Shown here one piece after another: positions 8,163 through 13,368 of a stretch of 64,000 nt of DNA. The stretch is from positions 3,658,001 through 3,722,000 of the forward strand of contig CP036526.1 in assembly GCA_007741555.1 (NCBI GenBank), in the 5' to 3' direction. Numbering within the stretch: the stretch's first letter is position 1; each line of letters opens with the position of its first letter. The position numbers were made by a program, and so were the translations under genes. This DNA is from Stieleria marina. GTDB taxonomy: Bacteria; Planctomycetota; Planctomycetia; Pirellulales; Pirellulaceae. The notes beneath the pieces are model-generated. The model ran no database searches, was not told the DNA's origin, and saw nothing but the letters and a program-made list of their open reading frames with translations.

Positions 8163-8234
8163 GCCGCATTCGACTACTGGCTAGGTCGGCTGCTTCTCAG
8201 GCAGCAGGAAGGAGATCGAAACTCCTATGCGGTA
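8163..8234 (+). tRNA. tRNA-Glu (CTC)
   Basis: Acceptor GCCGCAT/ATGCGGT, anticodon stem GCTGC/GCAGC with loop TTCTCAG (CTC). The T-loop is ATCGAAA instead of TTCGANN, an unusual first base. No CCA. Confidence 0.78.
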
Positions 8235-8265
8235 CTCGGCTGGCGAAGAGGCTGGCCAAAAAAAC

Positions 8266-8340
8266 GGCGTGGTAGATTCTGATGGCAGAATCGTCTGGTT
8301 TTCATCCAGGAGTCCGCGGGTTCGATTCCCGCTCACGTCA
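8266..8340 (+). tRNA. tRNA-Glu (TTC)
   Basis: Acceptor GGCGTGG/TCACGTC, D stem GATTC/GAATC, anticodon stem TCTGG/CCAGG with loop TTTTCAT (TTC), T arm GCGGG-TTCGATT-CCCGC. No CCA. Confidence 0.87.
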
Positions 8341-8361
8341 CTGCGTTTGATCACGCAATAC

Positions 8362-8445
8362 GGAAGTCACCCGGCCGGATGAGGACACTGTCTTGAAAAC
8401 AGCTGCGGCTAATTACCGTTGTGGGTTCGAGTCCCACGGCTTCCG
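8362..8445 (+). tRNA. tRNA-Ser (TGA)
   Basis: Acceptor GGAAGTC/GGCTTCC, anticodon loop CTTGAAA (TGA) on a CTGT/ACAG stem, a long variable arm (GCGG-CTAATTA-CCGT) as required for serine, T arm GTGGG-TTCGAGT-CCCAC, discriminator G. No CCA. Confidence 0.87.
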
Positions 8446-8462
8446 CTTAGTTGAATGAATCA

Positions 8463-8549
8463 TGGGAGCGTTTCCACACGGGAGGTTGTAACCCTTCTGC
8501 CTTTAATTGTGTGGTAGTCGGCGAGAGGTGCGATTCCTTGCGTTCCCAC
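8463..8549 (+). tRNA. tRNA-Tyr (GTA), reduced D arm
   Basis: Acceptor TGGGAGC/GTTCCCA and anticodon arm GGAGG-TTGTAAC-CCTTC (GTA) are good, and a variable region of over 20 bases follows, as in class II tyrosine tRNAs. Only about ten bases stand between the acceptor and anticodon stems, so the D arm is nearly absent. The T-loop is TGCGATT. No CCA. Confidence 0.65.
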
Positions 8550-8562
8550 TTTTGCAAACACA

Positions 8563-8635
8563 CACGTCTCTGGTGTAACGGTAGCACTGCTGATTCCAAA
8601 CCAGTTAGTCAGGGTTCAAATCCTTGGGGACGTGC
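8563..8635 (+). tRNA. tRNA-Trp (CCA)
   Basis: Acceptor CACGTCT/GGACGTG, D arm GTGTAACGGTAGCAC, anticodon loop TTCCAAA (CCA) on a GCTGA/CCAGT stem with one mismatch, T-loop TTCAAAT. No 3' CCA. Confidence 0.8.
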
Positions 8636-8640
8636 TTTTC

Positions 8641-8712
8641 GGTCCTGTGGTCCAACGGCGACGACACCTGTTTTACACGCAGGAAACGATGGTTCGATTC
8701 CATCCGGGACTA
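8641..8712 (+). tRNA. tRNA-Val (TAC)
   Basis: Acceptor GGTCCTG/CGGGACT, anticodon stem CCTGT/GCAGG with loop TTTACAC (TAC), T arm GATGG-TTCGATT-CCATC. No CCA. Confidence 0.87.
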
Positions 8713-8762
8713 CTGCCGGCGTCACGGTGACGCTGGCCCGCGATTAACCAAGGAGAACGACG

Positions 8763-9032
8763 ATGTCCAGAAAGGTGAAGTACGTGCAATGTGCGATGAG
8801 ACGCAGCATCGCCGGCGGATCAGTGCGAACGACATCGTACATCCCGCAACAGTTTGCGAAGGTCGGCCGCGTGCTGAGGCTGAAAGACGACAACGTCGGT
8901 TGGGTCGACGGCTGGGTGGTCGAGTGCGTCGGTGACGAGATCGTCGAAGGCGACCAGCTCCCTGATTCGCACAAAGCGATCAAGAACCATCGCAAGTCGA
9001 CCGGCGACAGTACTCCGCGACTGCATGCATAG
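8763..9032 (+). CDS. Small conserved-looking protein inside the tRNA array
   Basis: An 89-residue basic protein (MSRKVKYVQCAMRR start) with ribosome site AAGGAG eight bases before ATG 8763. A hydrophobic core with alternating strands (GWVDGWVVECVGDEI) suggests a small beta-rich fold such as an OB- or SH3-like barrel. No transmembrane segment and no recognised family. It is placed between tRNA-Val and tRNA-Leu on the same strand, so it is likely part of the island's transcript. RNA binding is a guess from charge and context only. Confidence 0.7.
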   Translation: MSRKVKYVQCAMRRSIAGGSVRTTSYIPQQFAKVGRVLRLKDDNVGWVDGWVVECVGDEIVEGDQLPDSHKAIKNHRKSTGDSTPRLHA

Positions 9033-9096
9033 CACGTTGGCAGCCAAGGGAAGGACGCGGTCGGTCGCGTCCTTCCCAGCGGCACCAGCGACTAAC

Positions 9097-9170
9097 GCCT
9101 AGATACGCCAACCGGCCGAGCGGCTCGCTTTAAACCCGAGTGTTTGCAGGTTCGACTCCTGCTCTGGGCA
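9097..9170 (+). tRNA. tRNA-Leu (TAA), short variable region
   Basis: Acceptor GCCTAGA/TCTGGGC, D stem CGCC/GCGG, anticodon arm CTCGC-TTTAAAC-CCGAG (TAA), T arm GCAGG-TTCGACT-CCTGC, discriminator A. The variable region is only TGTTT, whereas bacterial leucine tRNAs normally have a long variable arm. Confidence 0.8.
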
Positions 9171-9176
9171 CTAGCA

Positions 9177-9257
9177 GAAGTTTGAAGAGTGAAGGGTGAA
9201 GTTTAAAAACTCCGACGCGAACCATTTTCACTATTTACCCTTCACTCTTCTAACTTC
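9177..9257. repeat. Imperfect inverted repeat, GAAGTTTGAAG type (second copy)
   Basis: Left arm GAAGTTTGAAGAGTGAAGGG and right arm ending CCCTTCACTCTTC then TAACTTC pair over about 20 bases with an A-rich centre. Same family as the repeat at 7650-7718. It fills the spacer between tRNA-Leu and tRNA-Ala. Confidence 0.72.
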
Positions 9258-9263
9258 ATTCAT

Positions 9264-9334
9264 GGGGCGCTCGTCCAACGGGAAGACGTCTGTTTTGCAT
9301 GCAGAAAATCGGGGTTCGATTCCCCGGTGCTCCA
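9264..9334 (+). tRNA. tRNA-Ala (TGC)
   Basis: Acceptor GGGGCGC/GTGCTCC, D arm GTCCAACGGGAAGAC, anticodon stem TCTGT/GCAGA with loop TTTGCAT (TGC), T arm CGGGG-TTCGATT-CCCCG. The third acceptor pair is G/T, reminiscent of the alanine G3-U70 identity pair. Confidence 0.87.
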
Positions 9335-9350
9335 CTCTCTTTCGAGAAAC

Positions 9351-9422
9351 GCTGAGGTAGGCCAACGGCGAGCCGCTTGTCTTAGGAACAAGTGCTTGCG
9401 GGTTCGACTCCCGCCCTCAGTA
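9351..9422 (+). tRNA. tRNA-Leu (TAG), short variable region
   Basis: Acceptor GCTGAGG/CCTCAGT, D arm GGCCAACGGCGAGCC, anticodon stem CTTGT/ACAAG with loop CTTAGGA (TAG), T arm GCGGG-TTCGACT-CCCGC, discriminator A. Variable region TGCTT only. Confidence 0.8.
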
Positions 9423-9434
9423 CTTATTCAACAT

Positions 9435-9508
9435 GCTGTGGTACGCAAACCGGCAAAGCGGCGAATTTCAAACGTTCGTGTTTGAGGGTTCGACTCCCTC
9501 CCGCAGTA
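9435..9508 (+). tRNA. tRNA-Leu (CAA), short variable region
   Basis: Acceptor GCTGTGG/CCGCAGT, D stem CGC/GCG around AAACCGGCAAA, anticodon stem CGAAT/GTTCG with loop TTCAAAC (CAA), T arm GAGGG-TTCGACT-CCCTC, discriminator A. Variable region TGTTT only. Confidence 0.8.
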
Positions 9509-9521
9509 CTTCGATTCAAAC

Positions 9522-9605
9522 AGCCAAGTGGTGGAACTGGTAGACACGCGACACTCAGAATGTCGTGCCCACAGCGGCGTGCGAGTTCAACTCTCGCCTT
9601 GGCTA
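9522..9605 (+). tRNA. tRNA-Leu (CAG), canonical long variable arm
   Basis: Acceptor AGCCAAG/CTTGGCT, D arm GTGGAACTGGTAGACAC, anticodon stem CGACA/TGTCG with loop CTCAGAA (CAG), variable arm GCCCACAGCGGC, T-loop TTCAACT. A normal class II leucine tRNA, in contrast to the four short-variable leucine genes around it. Confidence 0.9.
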
Positions 9606-9616
9606 CTTTTCAACGA

Positions 9617-9684
9617 TGCGGGTGAGCCAGGCTCATCCGGGCCTCATAAGCCTGGACCGTCGGGTGCGACCCCCGAACCCGCTA
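9617..9684 (+). tRNA. tRNA-Met-type (CAT), compact, unpaired 1:72
   Basis: GCGGGT/ACCCGC pairs positions 2-7; position 1:72 is T/T, so the end is unpaired as in initiator tRNAs. Anticodon arm CGGGC-CTCATAA-GCCTG (CAT). The T-loop is TGCGACC. Only 68 bases long, with a small D arm. Could be initiator Met, elongator Met or lysidine-Ile. Confidence 0.72.
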
Positions 9685-9701
9685 CTTCAATGCGACAACA
9701 A

Positions 9702-9770
9702 CGCGGATGGGCCAGTGCCCAGCCAGGTTTCATATGCCAGGCACGTCGGGTGCGACCCCCGGATCCGCTA
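9702..9770 (+). tRNA. tRNA-Met-type (CAT), compact, second copy
   Basis: Similar to the preceding gene: GCGGAT/ATCCGC with a C/T mismatch at 1:72, T-loop TGCGACC, 69 bases. The anticodon stem CAGGT/GCCAG with loop TTCATAT has an A/A mismatch. Probably arose by tandem duplication. Confidence 0.65.
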
Positions 9771-9778
9771 CTTCCGAT

Positions 9779-9854
9779 GGTCGAGTACGCAAACAGGCAA
9801 AGCGGCAAGCATGAGAGGCCTGTGATTTTGCAGGTTCGACTCCTGTCTCGACTA
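9779..9854 (+). tRNA. tRNA-Leu (GAG), short variable region
   Basis: Acceptor GGTCGAG/CTCGACT, D stem CGC/GCG, anticodon arm CAAGC-ATGAGAG-GCCTG (GAG) with one A/C mismatch, T-loop TTCGACT, discriminator A. Same D-arm signature as the CAA gene. Confidence 0.75.
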
Positions 9855-9864
9855 CTCACAAAAC

Positions 9865-9937
9865 GATCGCGTGGTCCAGCGGCTAAGACGCCTGCGTGAC
9901 AAGCAGGAGACCGATGGTTCGATTCCATCCGTGATCA
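9865..9937 (+). tRNA. tRNA-Val (GAC)
   Basis: Acceptor GATCGCG/CGTGATC, D arm GTCCAGCGGCTAAGAC, anticodon stem CCTGC/GCAGG with loop GTGACAA (GAC), T arm GATGG-TTCGATT-CCATC. No CCA. Confidence 0.88.
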
Positions 9938-9948
9938 CTGAAGTAAAC

Positions 9949-10019
9949 GGTCTGTAAGTGTTTCGGCAGCACGCGTCTGTGGTATGGACGAAGACCGGGT
10001 TCAATTCCCGGACGGACCT
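9949..10019 (+). tRNA. tRNA-Thr (GGT)
   Basis: Acceptor GGTCTGT/ACGGACC, D arm GTGTTTCGGCAGCAC, anticodon stem CGTCT/GGACG with loop GTGGTAT (GGT), T arm CCGGG-TTCAATT-CCCGG. No CCA. Confidence 0.88.
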
Positions 10020-10041
10020 CTGAGTGATGTTTGAAACAAAT

Positions 10042-10113
10042 GGGCTGGCATGTTCCAAGGCGGCGACTGATCCTTGCAAGATCGGTGGAAGGGTTCGATT
10101 CCCTTCTGGTCCA
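10042..10113 (+). tRNA. tRNA-Ala (TGC), second
   Basis: Acceptor GGGCTGG/CTGGTCC with G/T at 3:70, anticodon stem TGATC/GATCG with loop CTTGCAA (TGC), T arm GAAGG-TTCGATT family. A one-base shift would read GCA (Cys), but that breaks the stem and the discriminator is A, so Ala is preferred. Confidence 0.72.
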
Positions 10114-10128
10114 CTCGAGATGATGTAC

Positions 10129-10214
10129 GGAAGGCAGCCGGATACGGTTTGCCGGGCCGCACTGCTAACGCGTGCCACCTTCGGGTGATGAGGGTTCGAC
10201 TCCCTCGCCTTCCG
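10129..10214 (+). tRNA. tRNA-Ser (GCT)
   Basis: Acceptor GGAAGGC/GCCTTCC, D stem CCGG/CCGG, anticodon loop CTGCTAA (GCT) on an imperfect stem, long variable arm CACC-TTCG-GGTG, T arm GAGGG-TTCGACT-CCCTC, discriminator G. Confidence 0.82.
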
Positions 10215-10228
10215 CTTGTTCGCAAAAC

Positions 10229-10300
10229 GGCTCGATGGTGAAACGGACATCATCTCTGGCTTCTAACCAGAAGTTCCGGGTTCGATTCCTGGTCGGGCTA
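10229..10300 (+). tRNA. tRNA-Arg (TCT)
   Basis: Acceptor GGCTCGA/TCGGGCT, anticodon stem TCTGG/CCAGA with loop CTTCTAA (TCT), T-loop TTCGATT. No CCA. Confidence 0.87.
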
Positions 10301-10318
10301 CTGATGCGAACAAAGCCA

Positions 10319-10392
10319 GCCGACGTGGCTCGATGTAGAAAGGCACCGCTCTTGTAAAGCGACCCATGCTGGTGCGAACCCAGTCGTCGGCT
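10319..10392 (+). tRNA. tRNA-Thr (TGT)
   Basis: Acceptor GCCGACG/CGTCGGC, anticodon loop CTTGTAA (TGT) on a CGCT/AGCG stem, T arm GCTGG-TGCGAAC-CCAGT with TGCGA in place of TTCGA. No CCA. Confidence 0.82.
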
Positions 10393-10417
10393 CTTGTGAC
10401 TTACTTACCAATAATAT

Positions 10418-10489
10418 GACTCGTGGGTGTGCTGGATAGCATGACAGTCTTCGAAACTGTCGGACCAGGTTCGATTCCTGGACGGGTTA
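10418..10489 (+). tRNA. tRNA-Arg (TCG)
   Basis: Acceptor GACTCGT/ACGGGTT, anticodon stem ACAGT/ACTGT with loop CTTCGAA (TCG), T arm CCAGG-TTCGATT-CCTGG. No CCA. Confidence 0.87.
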
Positions 10490-10653
10490 CTTGCCTCGGC
10501 GGCGTCAGGAGCGAGCAACCATTTGGTTCCTGCGATCACCTCTCGGAATGAACGCTCAGAATTTCCACATCTGAAAGCTTGTTCTCCACATCGGCTCCGC
10601 TCCGAGGCTCCTTACACAACCATTGACCAACAAGCATCGAAAGGAGGTGCGAT

Positions 10654-11511
10654 ATGATGATTACAGGTGCAGGACGAGAGTTCATCATCAAGGACACGCA
10701 CCGCGGCTTGTACTACGAAGACGGCAAGCTAACCAAGGTGCTCGAAGCCGGCCGGTACAAGATTCCACCGCACAAGCAGTGGTTTAAGGAACTGCCAACG
10801 GTCGAGTGCATGCTGGTCGACATCCGCGAACGCGAACTGACGATCAAGGGCCAGGAAATCCTGACCGCAGACAAGGTCGCGATTCGCGTGAGCATCCTGG
10901 TGCAGTTCCGCGTGACCGATCCGAAGGCTGCGATCCACACAGTGGACGTGTTCGAGGATCGACTTTACAGCGACGTGCAATTGGCGGCGCGTCGTTCCTT
11001 GGCGTCGATGAATCTGGAAGAAATTCTGACCAACCGAAACCGGTTGAGCGAAGACATCCTTTCGGACGTGACGGAGTCAGCGAATGGTTACGGTGTTGCG
11101 ATTCGTCGAGCTGACGTGAAGGACTTGATCTTCCCAGGAAATCTGCAGGAGATCATGAATCGCGTGCTGGCGGCGGAACGACAGAGCCAAGCCCAGTTGG
11201 TTGAAGCTCGAACGCGAGCGGAGGTCGAGCAGATCGAATCCGAATCGCGAGCGGAGATCACGCGGCGAGATGCTTCGGCGAACGCAGAAGCACTTCGATT
11301 GCGAGAGCAAGCGGAAGCCGAATCGTTGCGAGCTAAGGTGGATGCGGAAACGCAAGCCTACGAGCAACGAGCGAAGGCAGCAGAAGTGCTGGAAGGACAC
11401 CCAGCGCTGTTGCGATTGGCCGAGCTTGAAACGCTTCGTGATTTGGCAAAGAACGCCAACGCACGACTGTATCTCGATCTCGAAAGAGGCCGAGTCAGTC
11501 ACGATGAATAA
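10654..11511 (+). CDS. Band-7/SPFH domain protein (slipin-like)
   Basis: A 285-residue SPFH protein with an excellent ribosome site (AAAGGAGG) before ATG 10654. Residues 10-150 form the band-7 domain (GLYYEDGKLTKVLEAGRY; VRVSILVQFRVTDPKAA-like core; VFEDRLYSDVQLAARRSL). Residues about 165-250 are an Ala/Glu/Arg coiled coil typical of oligomerising slipins and prohibitins. There is no N-terminal membrane hairpin, so it would be soluble or peripheral. Slipin genes are known companions of bacterial RNA-repair (RtcB) and Ro60 loci (Burroughs and Aravind; Wolin laboratory). Here it sits among tRNA genes upstream of the Y-RNA array and the TROVE gene, which fits that theme. It may form a ring or scaffold; its client is unknown. 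Confidence 0.85.
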   Translation: MMITGAGREFIIKDTHRGLYYEDGKLTKVLEAGRYKIPPHKQWFKELPTVECMLVDIRERELTIKGQEILTADKVAIRVSILVQFRVTDPKAAIHTVDVFEDRLYSDVQLAARRSLASMNLEEILTNRNRLSEDILSDVTESANGYGVAIRRADVKDLIFPGNLQEIMNRVLAAERQSQAQLVEARTRAEVEQIESESRAEITRRDASANAEALRLREQAEAESLRAKVDAETQAYEQRAKAAEVLEGHPALLRLAELETLRDLAKNANARLYLDLERGRVSHDE

Positions 11512-11610
11512 TCGTCGATGACGAACGATTCGCGAAGGATGCGAACCAGACCGAGTCGATTGATGTCACTTACGCAGTGCCGGCAAGCAATGTTTGCCGG
11601 TGCTGCCTAT

Positions 11611-11683
11611 GTTCTCGGAGTGTGCCGGAATAGCACGCGACTTTGCGAAGGTCGTAGACCAGGTTCGATTCCTGGCGAGAGCA
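11611..11683 (+). tRNA. tRNA-Arg (GCG)
   Basis: Acceptor GTTCTCG/CGAGAGC, D stem GTG/CAC, anticodon stem CGACT/GGTCG with loop TTGCGAA (GCG), T arm CCAGG-TTCGATT-CCTGG. Bacteria normally read CGC with an inosine-modified ACG tRNA, so a GCG anticodon is unusual. Confidence 0.83.
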
Positions 11684-11745
11684 CTTGCTACCAATGAACG
11701 TCAACAACTCAAACCGGAGCAGACCAATGCGACACGATAACCAAC

Positions 11746-11943
11746 ATGACCGCGACGAAGACCTCTGCTTTCGAGCCGATGAGCAAACGTCGTAAAGGCT
11801 ACCCGTCGGAAACGAAAGTCAAACGCGGAGTCCGAATCATCCAAGGCAAGCAACTCGAGGAAAAGCTCGGTCGTAACGACCTATGCCCATGTGGCAGCGG
11901 TCAGCGATTCAAACGTTGCTGCCTACGATCGGGGCGTCTGTGA
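11746..11943 (+). CDS. Small SEC-C motif protein
   Basis: A 65-residue basic protein ending in a SEC-C zinc motif: [16 protein letters not shown], with the Cys-x-Cys...Cys-Cys ligands found at the C-terminus of SecA and in many small adaptor proteins. The N-terminal 40 residues are Lys/Arg rich. The start may be ATG 11746 or the in-frame ATG 11779 (MSKRRKGYP). It lies between tRNA-Arg and tRNA-Cys on the same strand. A zinc-bound adaptor that contacts RNA, ribosomes or a protein partner is a reasonable inference. Confidence 0.7.
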   Translation: MTATKTSAFEPMSKRRKGYPSETKVKRGVRIIQGKQLEEKLGRNDLCPCGSGQRFKRCCLRSGRL

Positions 11944-12018
11944 TGGCGTCAATCGCGACGACTACTTTTAGGGACGACGACTGAAAGAACACGCTCGCGG
12001 CAAACCCGCGAGCGACAA

Positions 12019-12089
12019 AACGCTGGAGCCAGATGGCTAGGCGGCCGGCTGCAACCCGGTTTAAGTGGGTTCGACTCCCACCAGCGTTT
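12019..12089 (+). tRNA. tRNA-Cys (GCA)
   Basis: Acceptor AACGCTG/CAGCGTT, D stem GCC/GGC, anticodon stem GCCGG/CCGGT with loop CTGCAAC (GCA), T arm GTGGG-TTCGACT-CCCAC, discriminator T as required for cysteine. Last tRNA gene before the Y-RNA array. Confidence 0.88.
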
Positions 12090-12092
12090 CTT

Positions 12093-12166
12093 GATCGACC
12101 AACTGACGAATCGGACTACATCTTTGCTAAAGGCCCGTCTGATTCACACTCCTTCGCTGGCCGATC
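12093..12166 (+). ncRNA. Minimal Y-RNA-like unit without tRNA module
   Basis: The ends GATCGACCA and TGGCCGATC pair with one mismatch. The 5' strand carries AACTGACG then AATCGGACTACAT, matching the 5' motif of the longer units, and the 3' strand has ACTCCTTCG, matching theirs. Only about 35 bases lie between, with no T arm or acceptor stem. It could be a bare Ro-binding RNA or a decayed copy. Confidence 0.45.
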
Positions 12167-12173
12167 ACAACAC

Positions 12174-12341
12174 AAAGTTCAACTGCCTGCTGGGAATACA
12201 TGAGGAGCCTAAGGTAGCGATGTCGGGCGACCGGCTAGTGAACGGCGCCGGAGTCTCTTGTAGACGAAGGGGCCAGTCAACGATCAGCAACCGCTGAAAC
12301 GGACGTTCTTACCCTCTCAACAACAACTTCGTTGGACTTTT
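12174..12341 (+). ncRNA. Y-RNA-like unit carrying a 23S rRNA-like module
   Basis: The ends AAAGTTCAAC and GTTGGACTTT pair over 10 bases with one wobble and are followed by T. The inner flanks keep the array motifs (AACTGCCTGCTGGGAATACAT; CTCTCAACAACAACTTCG). The insert has no tRNA T arm. It contains CCTAAGGTAGCGA (12208-12220), identical to the 23S rRNA segment at the I-CeuI site, followed by TGTCGGG and CGACC in the same order as 23S (helix 71 region, loops shortened), and later AGTGAACGGCGCCG, close to the 23S segment AGTAAACGGCGGCCG that lies upstream in rRNA. The order is therefore circularly permuted relative to 23S. Confidence 0.6.
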
Positions 12342-12348
12342 ACAAAAC

Positions 12349-12476
12349 ATGGCGACTGCCGGCTTGGAATCCATCCACCAATGATTGCGTCCAGTGAGTC
12401 TGGGGATCGTGGCAACACGATCGGTAGGTTCGATTCCTACACGTTAGTGATCTGAGTCATTACCTCGTCGCCATTT
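12349..12476 (+). ncRNA. Y-RNA-like unit 1, tRNA module joined through the acceptor end
   Basis: Outer stem ATGGCGAC/GTCGCCAT is perfect, with inner motifs CTGCCGGCTTGGAATCCAT and ATTACCTCG. The interior runs in normal tRNA order: hairpin CCAG-TGAGT-CTGG (D-like), hairpin GATCGTG-GCAA-CACGATC (anticodon-like, GNRA loop), then T arm GTAGG-TTCGATT-CCTAC. A closing stem AATGATT/AGTCATT joins it to the outer stem. Unlike the other units it is not permuted. No T-run follows; unit 2 starts 7 bases on. Confidence 0.75.
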
Positions 12477-12483
12477 ACAAAAT

Positions 12484-12631
12484 ACGACTGACTGCCGATT
12501 TGGAGTACATGGGCTTCTGTGGCCTACAGGCCTTGTGGGTTCGAGTCCCGCCTGCGATCGCAAGATCGTAGTGGTGGAATTGGAAGACACGCAGAATAGT
12601 TTCTCTGGTCAAACCCTCGTCAGTCGTTTTT
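12484..12631 (+). ncRNA. Y-RNA-like unit 2, permuted leucine-like tRNA module
   Basis: Outer stem ACGACTGAC/GTCAGTCGT is perfect over 9 bp and runs into TTTTT, so it can serve as terminator. The module, in order: TTCTGT (3' half of an anticodon stem), a variable-arm hairpin GGCC-TACA-GGCC, T arm GTGGG-TTCGAGT-CCCGC, acceptor CTGCGATC closed by a GCAA tetraloop onto GATCGTAG, D arm GTGGAATTGGAAGACAC, then GCAGAA pairing with TTCTGT. This is a class II leucine-type tRNA opened in the anticodon loop, with the Ro-binding strands inserted there and no free acceptor ends. Confidence 0.85.
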
Positions 12632-12651
12632 GATACAGCGAACAACAACAC

Positions 12652-12784
12652 ATGGCGACTGCCGGTTCGGAGTACATGGGAGAGCGCGTCACGCGAGTGA
12701 CGAGGTCGCGGGTTCGATTCCCGTCCACTGCGAAAGCAAGTGGTAGCTCAGACAAAAACCTCTGGTCCAGAACTTCGTCGCCAT
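12652..12784 (+). ncRNA. Y-RNA-like unit 3, tRNA module opened in the D loop
   Basis: Outer stem ATGGCGAC/GTCGCCAT, motifs CTGCCG then TTCGGAGTACAT, and CTCTGGTCCAGAACTTCG. Interior: GAGAGCG (3' half of a D arm), an anticodon-like hairpin CGTCAC-GCGA-GTGACG whose loop is a GNRA tetraloop, AGGTC, T arm GCGGG-TTCGATT-CCCGT, acceptor CCACTGC closed by GAAA onto GCAAGTGG, TA, then GCTCAG (5' half of the D arm pairing with GAGC). An A-rich linker follows. Circularly permuted in the D loop. No T-run. Confidence 0.85.
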
Positions 12785-12790
12785 CAATGC

Positions 12791-12931
12791 ACGATTGACT
12801 GCCTAATCGGACTACATCACCTCGGGTGTCGTGGGTTCGATTCCCACCGAAGTGAACCTTGTGTTCGCTTCGTAGCTCAGTTGGTAGAGCATCGAATCTG
12901 CCTGGTTAACAAACTTCGTCGATCGTTTTTT
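12791..12931 (+). ncRNA. Y-RNA-like unit 4, tRNA module joined after the D arm
   Basis: Outer stem ACGATTGAC/GTCGATCGT (one wobble) followed by T6. Motifs CTGCCTAATCGGACTACAT and CTGCCTGGTTAACAAACTTCG. Interior: mini-hairpin CACC-TCG-GGTG, T arm GTGGG-TTCGATT-CCCAC, a 10-bp acceptor stem CGAAGTGAAC/GTTCGCTTCG closed by CTTGT, TA, then a complete D arm GCTCAGTTGGTAGAGC. The opening lies between the D and anticodon arms. Confidence 0.83.
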
Positions 12932-12947
12932 CAAACAACAACAATAC

Positions 12948-13085
12948 AAGGCGACTGCCGGTTCGGAGTACATAGGTTAGAGCACGTCGTGAGAGCGACG
13001 AGGTCGCGGGTTCAAGCCCCGCCTGTCAAACGCAAGTTTGTCAGTAGCTCAGGAAAAAACCTCTGGCCATAAACTTCGTCGCCCC
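12948..13085 (+). ncRNA. Y-RNA-like unit 5, tRNA module opened in the D loop
   Basis: Outer stem GGCGAC/GTCGCC, motifs CTGCCG, TTCGGAGTACAT and CTCTGGCCATAAACTTCG. Interior follows unit 3: GTTAGAGC (D 3' half), hairpin CGTCG-TGAGAG-CGACG, AGGTC, T arm GCGGG-TTCAAGC-CCCGC, acceptor CTGTCAAAC closed by GCAA onto GTTTGTCAG (one mismatch), TA, GCTCAG (D 5' half), poly-A linker. No T-run; unit 6 follows closely. Confidence 0.83.
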
Positions 13086-13091
13086 CAATAC

Positions 13092-13230
13092 ACGACTAAC
13101 TGCCGTATCGGAGTACATCGATTCTTAATCGAAAGGTGTGGGTTCGATTCCCACCGAGCAAGCTTCGGCTCGTTCGTAGTTTAATTGGCAGAACATTTTC
13201 TCTGATCAACCACTTCGTTAGTCGCGTTTT
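13092..13230 (+). ncRNA. Y-RNA-like unit 6, lysine-like tRNA module with UUCG cap
   Basis: Outer stem CGACTAAC/GTTAGTCG then CGTTTT. Motifs CTGCCGTATCGGAGTACAT and CTCTGATCAACCACTTCG. Interior: hairpin TCGA-TTCTTAA-TCGA, whose loop would read CTT (Lys) if it were an anticodon arm, T arm GTGGG-TTCGATT-CCCAC, a 9-bp acceptor stem (one mismatch) capped by a C(TTCG)G tetraloop, TA, and a complete D arm GTTTAATTGGCAGAAC. The segment 13231-13368 after it shows no clear feature beyond the approach to the next gene. Confidence 0.83.
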
Positions 13231-13368
13231 CCACAATCGTCTCGAGAGACTGAACTATGCGTGTTTTACATTCCTGTTTCGCCATTACGACCGGCCGCGA
13301 GTAATCCAAGCTCGCGGTTCAACAGAGAACACACATGCACAATTCAATCTTCCAACAATTGCGGAAAC

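Noticed and set aside
6583-10357. Long open frames on both strands across the tRNA array
   Set aside because: They are repetitive in composition, run through tRNA genes and lack ribosome sites; only 8763-9032 has protein-like features.
13231-13368. A further Y-RNA unit between unit 6 and the small protein gene
   Set aside because: Neither the CTGCCG/GAGTACAT strand nor the CTCTGG/CTTCG strand is present.
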